Shown: positions 18,003 through 25,827, counted from the first letter of the stretch. The stretch is DNA of 64,000 nt from Enterocloster bolteae (GCA_021772025.1 JAETNT010000008.1:26163-90162); one strand, 5' to 3'. Notes: a model not told the origin generated them from the letters alone. Numbers and translations: made by a program.

Positions 18003-18020
18003 GTATATACAAGTATATAC
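18003..18020. promoter_or_regulatory. mazEF operator
   Basis: Two copies of the self-complementary GTATATAC separated by 2 bases, overlapping the -10 of the mazEF promoter. Probable MazE binding site for autoregulation. Confidence 0.6.
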
Positions 18021-18040
18021 TTTCTTAAAGGCTTTGTCAA
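18012..18040 (-). promoter_or_regulatory. consensus sigma-A promoter of mazEF
   Basis: On the minus strand TTGACA (18035-18040), 17 bases, TATACT (18012-18017). Confidence 0.8.
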
Positions 18041-18078
18041 TATTCAATTAAAAATCTCATAAGAAAAGGCACAGTAAA

Positions 18079-18117
18079 AATCAAGGCTCCCAAACAATGT
18101 GTCTGAAAGCCTTGATT
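18079..18117 (-). terminator. terminator after rpmF
   Basis: AATCAAGGCT/AGCCTTGATT stem, 10 bp perfect, followed on the minus strand by TTTTT. It closes the pduL-ackA-DUF177-rpmF group. Confidence 0.8.
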
Positions 18118-18154
18118 CTACAGCATCTTTTAACTTTTTGTTATGTTCTGCTTT

Positions 18155-18337
18155 TTAGTTTTCTACATTAACGATTTCTCTCTTGTTGTAAGACCCGCAA
18201 GCCTTGCATACTCTGTGAGGCATCATCAACTCACCGCATTTGCTGCACTTTACTAAGTTGGGAGCGCTCATCTTCCAATTTGCTCTACGGCTATCTCTTC
18301 TAGCTTTAGAAGACTTATTCTTTGGGCAGATAGACAT
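18155..18337 (-). CDS. rpmF: 50S ribosomal protein L32
   Basis: 60 residues with the L32 zinc-ribbon cysteines CSKCGELMMPHRVCKACG and a basic N-terminus (PKNKSSKARRDSRRANWK). A structural protein of the large ribosomal subunit. The Cys4 form is present. It follows the DUF177 gene, whose last codons contain its AGGAGG, the usual arrangement. Confidence 0.97.
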   Translation of the reverse strand: MSICPKNKSSKARRDSRRANWKMSAPNLVKCSKCGELMMPHRVCKACGSYNKREIVNVEN

Positions 18338-18340
18338 GGT

Positions 18341-18868
18341 TTACACCTCCTTAAACTGTTTAAAAATATCCTGGATGACTGACATTCTGGGATCAAAAGA
18401 CTGTTTATCACAGCTGCAGGTCCCTCTGTTGAGATTCGCGCCGCATTGATTGCAGATTCCCCTGCAGTCTTCTTTACAGAGAACCTTCATCGGCAGATTC
18501 AGCAACAATTCATTGGTGACCAATTGGTCCACATCCAGATTGTAACCGCTTATATAGGGTTGCTCATCCAACGCTTCTACCCGTTCCTCTTCAGTCTGGT
18601 TTAAGTCCAGATCCTGATCAATCTCCAGATCAAAAGGCACCGTCACCGGCTCCAAACATCTGGCGCAGGGCATCTCCAAACTTAGTCTGGCAATTCCCTC
18701 CACATGCATCTGCCGGTTGCCCTGGTTGGCAATGGTTAAATGGACAGGAGCCTTTTCTACAATCTCATACACACCATCTGGGGTTTGAAACTGCTCCATC
18801 TCAAGATCCGGGGTATAGGTCTTCATCTTTCCTTGGCAGGAAAACAACTCTGATAAGTTAATCAGCAT
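18341..18868 (-). CDS. DUF177 family protein (YceD)
   Basis: 175 residues, with CARCLEP and a later cysteine set CKEDCRGICNQCG, which suggest a metal-binding C-terminus. YceD is conserved beside rpmF and is linked to ribosome assembly or 23S rRNA accumulation. ATG follows AGGAGATTAAT. It is upstream of rpmF and downstream of ackA. Confidence 0.93.
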   Translation of the reverse strand: MLINLSELFSCQGKMKTYTPDLEMEQFQTPDGVYEIVEKAPVHLTIANQGNRQMHVEGIARLSLEMPCARCLEPVTVPFDLEIDQDLDLNQTEEERVEALDEQPYISGYNLDVDQLVTNELLLNLPMKVLCKEDCRGICNQCGANLNRGTCSCDKQSFDPRMSVIQDIFKQFKEV

Positions 18869-18931
18869 ATTAATCTCCTAATACGCACTTATCCTATTAT
18901 ACAGATATGCGGGATATTTGTCAACAAAAAC

Positions 18932-20125
18932 TTACACCAGAGCCAGAGTTTCCCTTGCGATTGCCAGCTCTTCATTGGTGGGAACTAACATTACCTTTAC
19001 TTTGGAAGACGGAGTGGATATAATTCTCAGTTCACCCCGTACATTGTTGGCCTCATCGTCAATCTCAACGCCTAAATAACCTAAATACCGGCAGATTTCT
19101 TTTCTTGCGGTAATATCATTCTCTCCTACGCCTGCGGTAAATGCGATAGCGTCTACTCCGTTCATAGCTGCAGTGTAAGCGCCGATATACTTGGCTACGC
19201 GGTATTTAAATGAATCCAATGCCACCTCTGCCAAATGATTGCCTTCTTCCGCCGCCTTTCCTACATCTCTAAAGTCGCTGGAGATGCCGCCGCTCATGCC
19301 AAGGATGCCGGATTTTTTATTGAAGATATTCAATACTTCATTGATATCCTTGCCTTCATGATTGCAGATATACTGAGCCACTGCCGGATCGATATCGCCG
19401 CTTCTGGTTCCCATGATTAAGCCTTCGAGAGGAGTTAATCCCATACTGGTGTCCACGCACTTTCCGCCGATTGATGCGGATACGCTGGCGCCGTTTCCTA
19501 AATGGCATACAATAACTCTTCCTTTTTCCGGATCCAAACCGCCGAACTTAATAACCTCTCCGGATACAAATTTATGGCTGGTGCCGTGGAAGCCATATCT
19601 GCGAAGCCCATATTTCTCCAGATACTCGTGAGGAATTGCATAAGTATATGCCTTCTCCGGCATAGCCATGCCGAATGCAGTGTCAAATACCGCTACGTTG
19701 GGCTTACCGGGCATTGCCGCCTCGCACGCTTCGATACCGATAAGATTGGCAGGATTGTGTAAGGGGCCTAAGTCAAAGCACTCCCGAATCACTCTCTTTA
19801 CATCATCGTTTACAATGATGGAATCGCTGTAAACGGTTCCTCCGTGAAGTACCCGATGGCCGATTGCGGAAATCTCGTCTGCACTGGCGATTACACCGTG
19901 ATCCTTATCCATTAAGGCATCCATTACCAGCTGAACCGCTACCTTGTGATCCGGCATGGGACTCTCTACAACATAGTCTTCCTTGCCGGCCGGCTTGTGG
20001 GTCAGCTTGGAACCTTCGATGCTGATTCTCTCACACAGGCCCTTTGCCAGCACGCTCTCATTGTCCATATCAATTAACTGATATTTTAAGGAAGAGCTTC
20101 CGCAGTTAATAACTAAAATCTTCAT
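18932..20125 (-). CDS. ackA: acetate kinase
   Basis: 397 residues, the family length. Motifs: VINCGSSSLKYQL (N-terminal phosphate 1), HRVLHGG, CHLGNGASV, and TRSGDIDPAV. It converts acetyl phosphate and ADP to acetate and ATP, the energy-yielding end of fermentation. The partner phosphotransacylase is the PduL-type gene 50 bases upstream, not a classical Pta. ATG follows AAAGGAG. Cytosolic. Confidence 0.98.
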   Translation of the reverse strand: MKILVINCGSSSLKYQLIDMDNESVLAKGLCERISIEGSKLTHKPAGKEDYVVESPMPDHKVAVQLVMDALMDKDHGVIASADEISAIGHRVLHGGTVYSDSIIVNDDVKRVIRECFDLGPLHNPANLIGIEACEAAMPGKPNVAVFDTAFGMAMPEKAYTYAIPHEYLEKYGLRRYGFHGTSHKFVSGEVIKFGGLDPEKGRVIVCHLGNGASVSASIGGKCVDTSMGLTPLEGLIMGTRSGDIDPAVAQYICNHEGKDINEVLNIFNKKSGILGMSGGISSDFRDVGKAAEEGNHLAEVALDSFKYRVAKYIGAYTAAMNGVDAIAFTAGVGENDITARKEICRYLGYLGVEIDDEANNVRGELRIISTPSSKVKVMLVPTNEELAIARETLALV

Positions 20126-20175
20126 TTTGGTTTATCTCCTTTAAGATTGAATTATTTGTAATCATTCAGCCGCGA

Positions 20176-20745
20176 TTACTTTACGATCTCGCCGTATACT
20201 TCCTTGCCGCAGCCTGCTGCATTGGACTCGTCGGTATCGATGTGCATAGCCAAAGCGAATTTGGGGCTGACCCGCACTACTACATCGCCGAATACCAGGC
20301 TTCTGCCGTCAGTATCAATCTTAACGGAAACTACATCCTTGTCATTTACGCCTAAAGCAGCTGCATCCTCGGGAGTTGCATGGATGTGGCGCTTTGCAAC
20401 AATAACGCCCTGGCTAATCTCTACTTCGCCGCAGGGACCCACTAATTTGCAGGGAGCGCTGCCTGCAACATCGCCCGACTCTCTTACCGGAGCTGCCACG
20501 CCGATGGAACGGGCATCAGTTAAGGATAGCTCAACCTGATCCGCCGGTCTTACCGGGCCTAAAATGGAAACTCTCTCCAAAGACTTCTTAGGACCTACTA
20601 CGGTGACTCTCTCTTCACAGGCATACTGACCAGGCTGAGACAAATCCTTTTTGTGGGTCAGCTCATGTCCCTTACCAAACAGAGTCTCTAATGTCTCCTG
20701 GGTTACATGTACGTGGCGTGCAGATGTTTCAACAATAAATTTCAT
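20176..20745 (-). CDS. pduL: PduL-type phosphate acyltransferase
   Basis: 189 residues. Two PduL repeats with zinc-binding histidines: SARHVHVTQE near residue 10 and AKRHIHATPEDA near 120. It makes acetyl (or propionyl) phosphate from acyl-CoA and phosphate and is unrelated in fold to Pta. No microcompartment-targeting N-terminus is seen, so it probably serves the cytosolic acetate pathway with ackA. ATG follows AAGGAG. Confidence 0.94.
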   Translation of the reverse strand: MKFIVETSARHVHVTQETLETLFGKGHELTHKKDLSQPGQYACEERVTVVGPKKSLERVSILGPVRPADQVELSLTDARSIGVAAPVRESGDVAGSAPCKLVGPCGEVEISQGVIVAKRHIHATPEDAAALGVNDKDVVSVKIDTDGRSLVFGDVVVRVSPKFALAMHIDTDESNAAGCGKEVYGEIVK

Positions 20746-20808
20746 GGTACCGCTTCTCCTTATTACGTGTAATTTTAATCAACAACATGCGTGTGTGATT
20801 CTATCTCT

Positions 20809-20837
20809 ATTTTAGGGGGTTTGCCACAAATTTTCAA
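20809..20837 (-). promoter_or_regulatory. promoter of the pduL-ackA group
   Basis: On the minus strand TTGAAA (20832-20837), 17 bases, TAAAAT (20809-20814). Confidence 0.65.
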
Positions 20838-20878
20838 GTCCCAGCTTTGCATACTTTGCACTTTTTACAAAACAAATG

Positions 20879-21211
20879 TCAGATTTTTTCAAACCGATCT
20901 ACATCCGTCACGAAAATAGTAGCACCGCCGATCTCCACATGCATAGGCATGGTGCCGTAATTAACCATGGAAGTGCCGGACATGTAAGGAACATTGACGG
21001 TGATCTTCTGACGTTTTCCACATTCCTTCTTAATAATGCCGATTACCTTATCCACCTGATCATCCTCTGTACCGATTAACAGAGTGGTATTTCCCTTTTT
21101 TAAAAATCCTCCCGTAGTAGAAAGCTTAGTAATGCTGAAATGGTTCTGGGTCAATTCGGCGATTACATCATCCTCATTATCGTTTCGTACAATAGCGTAT
21201 ACTAATTTCAT
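20879..21211 (-). CDS. darA: cyclic-di-AMP receptor, PII-like (DarA/PstA)
   Basis: 110 residues of the DUF970 family, a trimeric PII-like protein that binds c-di-AMP. Conserved segments: VYAIVRNDNEDDVIAEL at the N-terminus, TTGGFLKKGNTTLLIG, and a long loop before GGATIFVTDVDRFEKI. It probably signals c-di-AMP levels to an unknown partner. ATG follows AAGGAGG. An extended -10 promoter and a hairpin lie upstream. Confidence 0.93.
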   Translation of the reverse strand: MKLVYAIVRNDNEDDVIAELTQNHFSITKLSTTGGFLKKGNTTLLIGTEDDQVDKVIGIIKKECGKRQKITVNVPYMSGTSMVNYGTMPMHVEIGGATIFVTDVDRFEKI

Positions 21212-21240
21212 ATGAGATTCCTCCTTACTTTTCCACGGCT

Positions 21241-21271
21241 CAGGGGCTGCTTTCTAAAATACGCTGCCCCT
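21241..21271 (-). other. GC hairpin in the darA leader
   Basis: CAGGGGC/GCCCCTG, 7-bp perfect stem with an 18-base loop, between the predicted darA promoter and its start. It may be a leader structure or a terminator for the thioredoxin gene upstream. Confidence 0.4.
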
Positions 21272-21296
21272 GTCTGGAGCTTTATTTCATATGTTT

Positions 21297-21305
21297 AGTA
21301 TAACA
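21297..21305 (-). promoter_or_regulatory. extended -10 promoter candidate for darA
   Basis: TGTTATACT on the minus strand, an extended -10 (TGnTATACT), without a good -35. Confidence 0.45.
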
Positions 21306-21344
21306 CAATTTTTCTTAAAAATCTGTAAATTTTTAAAGGAATCT

Positions 21345-21704
21345 CTAACTCTCATCAGACAATGAAGCCCGCGCTTTTTGAATGAGAGCCTTTGCTTCTT
21401 CTTTTTTAAGAACCTTGCCATAAGACACCACTTTTCCATCCACCACCAGCGCCGGAGTAGTCATAACCCCATAGGCCGCAATCCGGGCAAAGTCTGTCAC
21501 ATGGTCAATGGATGGATCCATCTGAAGTTCTTTTAACGCTTCTCGGACAGCGTCCTCCAGAGCGTTGCATTTGGCGCATCCGCCTCCCAGCACCTTGACT
21601 CCAAAAGCGGGCTTTTCCGCTTCCGCCTGCGCCATAGTTTCCGGAGCGCAGTTTCCGCTGCAGCAGGTTTTTGTTTCTTCTTTTTTCTTACTAAACAGTC
21701 CCAT
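21345..21704 (-). CDS. small thioredoxin-fold protein with N-terminal cysteine cluster
   Basis: 119 residues. An N-terminal cysteine patch (CCSGNC) is followed by a thioredoxin-like fold of the TM0996/MTH895 family, with the CAKC redox pair near residue 43 and the cis-proline region MTTPALVVDG. These proteins sit beside DUF318 permeases in arsenic and metal loci. It likely reduces or binds a thiophilic metal species for the adjacent permease. It starts 12 bases after the permease stop, so it is co-transcribed. Confidence 0.85.
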   Translation of the reverse strand: MGLFSKKKEETKTCCSGNCAPETMAQAEAEKPAFGVKVLGGGCAKCNALEDAVREALKELQMDPSIDHVTDFARIAAYGVMTTPALVVDGKVVSYGKVLKKEEAKALIQKARASLSDES

Positions 21705-21716
21705 AAGTAATTCCTC

Positions 21717-22718
21717 CTAAAAAATGATTAATTGAAATGCATTAAACAGGTAACCAATAATCATAATGCCAATCGTACAGATACCGGCGAATAAGGTCAG
21801 CAGTTTGGGCTTTACCGCTTTGCGGAGCATAATCATAGACGGTAAGCTTAGTGTGGTAACCGCCATCATAAAAGCTAAAATCGTACCAAGCTGCGCTCCT
21901 TTGTAAAGCAGAGCTTCTGCCACAGGAATCGTGCCGAAAATATCCGCATACATGGGAACACCTACCAGTGTGGCAAGGACAACGCCGAAAGGATTATTAC
22001 CGCCTAATACAGCTTCAATCCAGCTTTCCGGTATCCAGTTATGAATAACCGCTCCAATGCCTACCCCAATCAAAATGTACGGAAATACCTTCTGAAAAGT
22101 GGAGACAACTTGTTCCTTCGCAAATTGAATCCGTTCCCGTCTTGTCAGTGCAGGGACTTCAATGTCCACACTCCCGGCCTTTCGGATAAATTCCTCCACA
22201 TAAGGTTCCATGTGCAGCCGCTCAATCAAAGCCCCTCCCGTCACGGCAATCACCAACCCCATTGCCACATAGATAACAGCGACCTTCGCTCCAAAAATAC
22301 TTGTCAGAAGGATAAGGCTTCCTAAATCCACCATAGGTGATGAAATCAGAAAAGAAAACGTAACTCCTAAAGGCAGCCCGGCGCTGGTAAAACCGATAAA
22401 CAGCGGAATGGATGAGCAAGAGCAAAAAGGCGTTACCGTCCCCAGCAGCGCGGATATGATATTTGCACCGATGCCATGGAACCGGCCCAATATCCGTTTG
22501 CTTCGCTCCGGCGGAAAGTAGCTCTGAATATAGGAAATAGCAAAAATCAAAAAGCAGAGCAGCACAGTAATTTTCAATACGTCATAAAAGAAAAACCGGA
22601 CGCTTCCTCCTGCCCGTCCCCCCACGTCCAGCCCCAGCATGGAAAGGCCTCTGCCAATCAGCTCATTAAGCCACTTCATCCCTAAAATCTGGTCTTGAAT
22701 GAATTGCCATACACTCAT
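21717..22718 (-). CDS. permease, DUF318/ArsP family
   Basis: 333 residues with two blocks of four to five hydrophobic helices, CSCSSIPLFIGFTSAGLPLGV near residue 100 (characteristic cysteine-rich helix of DUF318/ArsP) and PMYADIFGTIPVAEAL in the second block. ArsP proteins export trivalent organoarsenicals; other family members have unknown substrates. It lies in an ArsR-controlled unit with the thioredoxin gene. A matched ArsR-type operator is 35 bases upstream of its start. Confidence 0.88.
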   Translation of the reverse strand: MSVWQFIQDQILGMKWLNELIGRGLSMLGLDVGGRAGGSVRFFFYDVLKITVLLCFLIFAISYIQSYFPPERSKRILGRFHGIGANIISALLGTVTPFCSCSSIPLFIGFTSAGLPLGVTFSFLISSPMVDLGSLILLTSIFGAKVAVIYVAMGLVIAVTGGALIERLHMEPYVEEFIRKAGSVDIEVPALTRRERIQFAKEQVVSTFQKVFPYILIGVGIGAVIHNWIPESWIEAVLGGNNPFGVVLATLVGVPMYADIFGTIPVAEALLYKGAQLGTILAFMMAVTTLSLPSMIMLRKAVKPKLLTLFAGICTIGIMIIGYLFNAFQLIIF

Positions 22719-22752
22719 TAAAAACCCTCTCTTTCAACTTTCTACATAATAT

Positions 22753-22768
22753 ATCAAATTTTTTTGAT
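22753..22768. promoter_or_regulatory. ArsR operator of the permease
   Basis: ATCAA-N6-TTGAT, with the same half-sites, spacing and flanks (AAAACATCAA) as the operator in front of arsR at 23139-23154. Confidence 0.65.
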
Positions 22769-22780
22769 GTTTTGGATTAA

Positions 22781-22813
22781 GATAAACGCCATCTCATTAT
22801 GATGGCGTTTATC
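22781..22813. terminator. hairpin after arsR
   Basis: A perfect 13-bp stem (GATAAACGCCATC and its complement) with a 7-base loop overlaps the arsR stop. The T-tract is poor, so it may be a weak terminator or a stability element separating arsR from the permease unit. Confidence 0.6.
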
Positions 22814-23123
22814 TGTCACATGAGAAGCATCCTCCCTCTTGCTCCGTGTCCGGAGTCGTAATGGCCAGCAACAGCTCCACCGCTTTATCCCTGCCAGCCC
22901 TGCTCAAACGATAATGCGTCCATTTGCCCTCTTGCCGGCTTATCACAAGTCCGGAGTCACACAAAATTTTCATATGGTAAGATAATCCCGACTGTGTCAA
23001 ATCCATGGGTTCCTGCAAAACACAGGCGCATTTTTCTCCGCTGCGTAACTGCTCCAGAATAGCAAGACGTTTGGGATCACACAAGGCTTTAAATATTTTT
23101 GCATTCTCCAGATAGCTTTCCAT
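22809..23123 (-). CDS. ArsR/SmtB-family metal-responsive repressor
   Basis: 104 residues with a winged helix (LTQSGLSYHMKILCDSGLV). A metal-box-like CAC (EKCACVLQE) precedes the recognition helix region, as in arsenic-sensing ArsR. The C-terminus has a further CFSC pair. ATG at 23123 is chosen because GGAGG lies 5 bases upstream; the frame continues to 23174. Expected to release DNA on binding As(III) or another thiophilic ion, and to control itself and the permease unit through the two identical operators. Confidence 0.92.
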   Translation of the reverse strand: MESYLENAKIFKALCDPKRLAILEQLRSGEKCACVLQEPMDLTQSGLSYHMKILCDSGLVISRQEGKWTHYRLSRAGRDKAVELLLAITTPDTEQEGGCFSCDR

Positions 23124-23138
23124 GCAATCCTCCAAAAC

Positions 23139-23154
23139 ATCAACTTTTTTTGAT
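23139..23154. promoter_or_regulatory. ArsR operator of arsR
   Basis: ATCAA-N6-TTGAT immediately downstream of the arsR -10, in the untranslated leader. Confidence 0.65.
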
Positions 23155-23160
23155 ATGTTT

Positions 23161-23189
23161 AGTATATACGGCAATCACCCGTTTGTCAA
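23161..23189 (-). promoter_or_regulatory. consensus promoter of arsR
   Basis: TTGACA (23184-23189), 17 bases, TATACT (23161-23166) on the minus strand. Confidence 0.8.
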
Positions 23190-23214
23190 CACCCGTTTCT
23201 CTTAATTCCTGTCA

Positions 23215-24582
23215 TCAGGCGGTCCGGGCTCTTCCGGTTACCAGTTCTCCCTGATCTTTTTTTACTTTTTTCATTCTCCAATAGTAAACCGGCACCAGAG
23301 GAACCAATGCCATAATCCAGGCGGCCGGGTCGGCAAAACAAATGCCTGTATAGCCAAAAGAACCGGATAGCAAAAGGATTGCCCCAAACCGGGCCGCCAG
23401 TTCAAAAATACCTCCCAGCATAGGAACCAGTCCGTCTCCCAGGCCCTGTAAGGTATTTCGGTATAAAAAAATCAAGCTTAAAGGCGGATAGAACCAGGCA
23501 GAGATCTTTAAATACCGGACTCCGTACTGGATCATTTGTCCGCTCTCCCCTGACGCAAAGACCTGCATCAGCTGCGGACCAAACAAATATACTGCCCCTC
23601 CGGCTGCGGCACTGCATACCAGGCAGATAACAAAGCCGGCAGATACTCCGGTCTGCACTCGGTCAAGCCGGCCTGCGCCCATGTTCTGGCCGGTATAGGT
23701 TGCCATGGCGACCCCCAGAGACGGAAAAGCCTGAGTAGCAATGTTTCCAATCTTTCCGGCCGCGGAAAATCCGGCAATATATACCGGGCCAAGACAGTTT
23801 AAAGCTGCCTGGACAATCATGGTACCCACAGCTGTACTAGAAAACTGAAGTCCCATGGGAACCCCTACTCCCAAAAGCTTTCCGGCACTATAAATATCCG
23901 CTGTAATATCCTGTCTGGAAATCTTCAATATCTCATATCTCTTAGCAATATGGCGGATACATAAAAGAGCAGACACAGCCTGAGCAATCAGAGTAGCATA
24001 GGCAGCTCCCTCTACTCCGGTATGGAAAGCCAGAATAAACACAATATCCAATACAATATTAATTACAGAAGAAATAACTAAAAACACCAGAGGCGTCTTA
24101 CTGTCTCCCAAAGCCCTCAGCATACCGGCCAGCATATTAAAAGCAAATGTAATGAGAATACCGGCAAATAATACCCCCAGATAGCTCCTGGTTTGAACGA
24201 AAATTTCCTCAGGTGTGTTCATCAGATGGAGAATGGGATTTAGCCCCAGTACCAACAAGGCTGTCATAGCTGCTCCCAAAACAATGCATAACCACACGGA
24301 CACGCCTTCATAGCGCTGTAATGCTTTTTGATCCCCTGCCCCGAACTGCTGGGCCAAAATGACAGAAAATCCGCTGGTAAGACCCGTTACTAACCCCCAA
24401 ACCAGAAAAACCACGCTTCCGGTAGAGCCTACCGCCGCCAAGGCATTCACCCCTAAAAAACGGCCGACAATCACAGAATCTACCACGTTGTAAAATTGCT
24501 GAAAAATATTCCCCGCCAGTACCGGCAGCATAAAATAAAGAATCAGGCGAACCGGACTTCCTTTTGTCATATCATTGGTCAT
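23215..24582 (-). CDS. MATE-family efflux transporter
   Basis: 455 residues with about 12 helices. The N-terminus MTKGSPVRLILYFMLPVLAG and NVVDSVIVGRFLGVNALAAVG is typical of the bacterial NorM-like branch. The ATG at 24582 follows AGAGGAAAGAG and is preferred to 24621. Expected to be a drug or toxin antiporter; substrate unknown. A 16-bp palindrome overlaps its promoter, so it is probably repressed. It lies divergent from sigG, with no likely functional link. Confidence 0.93.
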   Translation of the reverse strand: MTNDMTKGSPVRLILYFMLPVLAGNIFQQFYNVVDSVIVGRFLGVNALAAVGSTGSVVFLVWGLVTGLTSGFSVILAQQFGAGDQKALQRYEGVSVWLCIVLGAAMTALLVLGLNPILHLMNTPEEIFVQTRSYLGVLFAGILITFAFNMLAGMLRALGDSKTPLVFLVISSVINIVLDIVFILAFHTGVEGAAYATLIAQAVSALLCIRHIAKRYEILKISRQDITADIYSAGKLLGVGVPMGLQFSSTAVGTMIVQAALNCLGPVYIAGFSAAGKIGNIATQAFPSLGVAMATYTGQNMGAGRLDRVQTGVSAGFVICLVCSAAAGGAVYLFGPQLMQVFASGESGQMIQYGVRYLKISAWFYPPLSLIFLYRNTLQGLGDGLVPMLGGIFELAARFGAILLLSGSFGYTGICFADPAAWIMALVPLVPVYYWRMKKVKKDQGELVTGRARTA

Positions 24583-24608
24583 TATCTCTTTCCTCTCTGT
24601 TTTCTTTT

Positions 24609-24624
24609 CTCTTGAATTCAAGAG
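24609..24624. promoter_or_regulatory. 16-bp perfect palindrome at MATE promoter
   Basis: CTCTTGAATTCAAGAG reads the same on both strands and overlaps the last bases of the -10. A likely repressor site; no regulator gene is adjacent. Confidence 0.5.
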
Positions 24625-24651
24625 TATACGCTCAAACTAATCTTTCGTCAA
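24623..24651 (-). promoter_or_regulatory. promoter of MATE gene
   Basis: TTGACG (24646-24651), 17 bases, TATACT (24623-24628) on the minus strand. Confidence 0.75.
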
Positions 24652-24831
24652 TTTACTATTTTACCAATTTTAAAGGACTGAAAGTTCTGATTTTTGGTTT
24701 TACTGCTTTAAAGGCAAATAAACAAGGAAATTTTTTTCAGCTCCCAAACCGTATAATTCTCTCCAAATCCGTCCATCATTTCTATATGACACAATCAAAT
24801 TCCCGCTGCCGAAAGCGGGGTATTTGACCCT

Positions 24832-24891
24832 GCCGGCAACAGACAAATATACACATAAGCAGGTCTGTCCGGTTCGTTGCCTGCAGGAATA
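24832..24891 (+). other. nested hairpin in the sigG leader
   Basis: CCTGCCGGCAAC pairs with GTTGCCTGCAGG (10 of 12), and inside it ACAGAC pairs with GTCTGT. The structure ends 7-8 bases before the sigG ribosome binding site. Confidence 0.4.
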
Positions 24892-24912
24892 ACCAATGCG
24901 GAGGGAAGAACT

Positions 24913-25689
24913 ATGTCCGGATATAAAGTAGAAATCTGTGGGGTAAATACTGCCAAACTTCCCCTTCTTACCAACGACGAGAAGGAAGCTCTTTTCAAAC
25001 GAATTCTGGAAGGCGATATGGAAGCCAGGGAACAGTACATCAAAGGAAATCTGCGCCTGGTTTTAAGCGTGATCCAAAGGTATGCCGGAAACAATGAAAC
25101 CTTAGACGACCTGTTCCAGATTGGGTGCATCGGCCTGATTAAGGCCATTGACAACTTTGACATCACACAGAACGTACGTTTTTCAACCTATGCGGTTCCT
25201 ATGATTTTGGGGGAGGTAAGACGGTATCTGAGAGACAATAACTCCATTCGGGTCAGCCGTTCTCTGAGGGATACTGCCTACAAGGCCATCTATGCCAAAG
25301 AAGGCTTAACCCGTCGGAACATGAAAGAGCCTACCATTATGGAAATTGCTGAAGAGATCGGAGTCAGCAAGGAGGAAATCACCTATGCTCTGGATGCCAT
25401 TCAAAGTCCGGTAAGCCTTTATGAACCTGTCTATACAGACGGCGGCGATCCTCTTTACGTAATGGATCAGATAAGCGATAAAAAGAACATAGAAGAAAAC
25501 TGGGTGGAAAACATTTCTTTAAACGAAGCCATGAAACGGCTTCCCGAAAGAGAACGTCACATTATTGACATGCGGTTTTTTGAAGGGAAAACCCAAACAG
25601 AAGTAGCGGAAGAAATCCATATCAGTCAGGCCCAGGTCAGCAGACTGGAAAAAAACGCGCTGAAAATCATGCGTAATTATCTGGGATAG
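24913..25689 (+). CDS. sigG: late forespore sigma factor SigG
   Basis: 258 residues, the length of SigG. Region 2 (GNLRLVLSVIQRY ... DLFQIGCIGLIKAIDNFD, FSTYAVPMILGEVRRYLRD) and region 4 (RERHIIDMRFFEGKTQTEVAEEIHISQAQVSRLEK) are complete. The N-terminus YKVEICGVNTAKLPLL is diagnostic of SigG. ATG at 24913 follows GGAGGGAAGAACT; a longer frame to 24877 is not needed. It drives late forespore genes. It is normally next to sigE; here it lies about 5 kb away on the opposite strand. Confidence 0.96.
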   Translation: MSGYKVEICGVNTAKLPLLTNDEKEALFKRILEGDMEAREQYIKGNLRLVLSVIQRYAGNNETLDDLFQIGCIGLIKAIDNFDITQNVRFSTYAVPMILGEVRRYLRDNNSIRVSRSLRDTAYKAIYAKEGLTRRNMKEPTIMEIAEEIGVSKEEITYALDAIQSPVSLYEPVYTDGGDPLYVMDQISDKKNIEENWVENISLNEAMKRLPERERHIIDMRFFEGKTQTEVAEEIHISQAQVSRLEKNALKIMRNYLG

Positions 25690-25751
25690 ATATCCTCAGC
25701 GGGCAAGAATTACCTTTGAGAAATCTATATCGTTTTCTTGCTGTCTAAAAA

Positions 25752-25793
25752 GCCCGGAGCCGGGCAGCTTTAATTCTGCACCGTACTCCGGGC
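25752..25793. terminator. bidirectional terminator between sigG and hsp20
   Basis: Alternative GC stems (GCCCGG/CCGGGC with a 2-base loop, or GCCCGGAG/CTCCGGGC at longer range) sit between convergent genes. Confidence 0.6.
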
Positions 25794-25827
25794 CATATAT
25801 TGGTAACTTTATGCGAAAGAGGGGTTG

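Larger units (their letters stand above)
24583..24912. other. divergent control region of MATE and sigG
   Basis: It holds the MATE promoter with its 16-bp palindrome (24609-24651), an AT-rich middle, a CCCGCT/AGCGGG hairpin near 24802-24820, and a nested hairpin just before the sigG ribosome binding site. No SigF- or SigG-type promoter could be assigned with confidence. Confidence 0.5.

Noticed and set aside
24780..24912. SigF- or SigG-type promoter before sigG
   Set aside because: GTATA occurs near 24750 but no correctly spaced CATnnTA or GGnnAnA element follows, so no claim is made.
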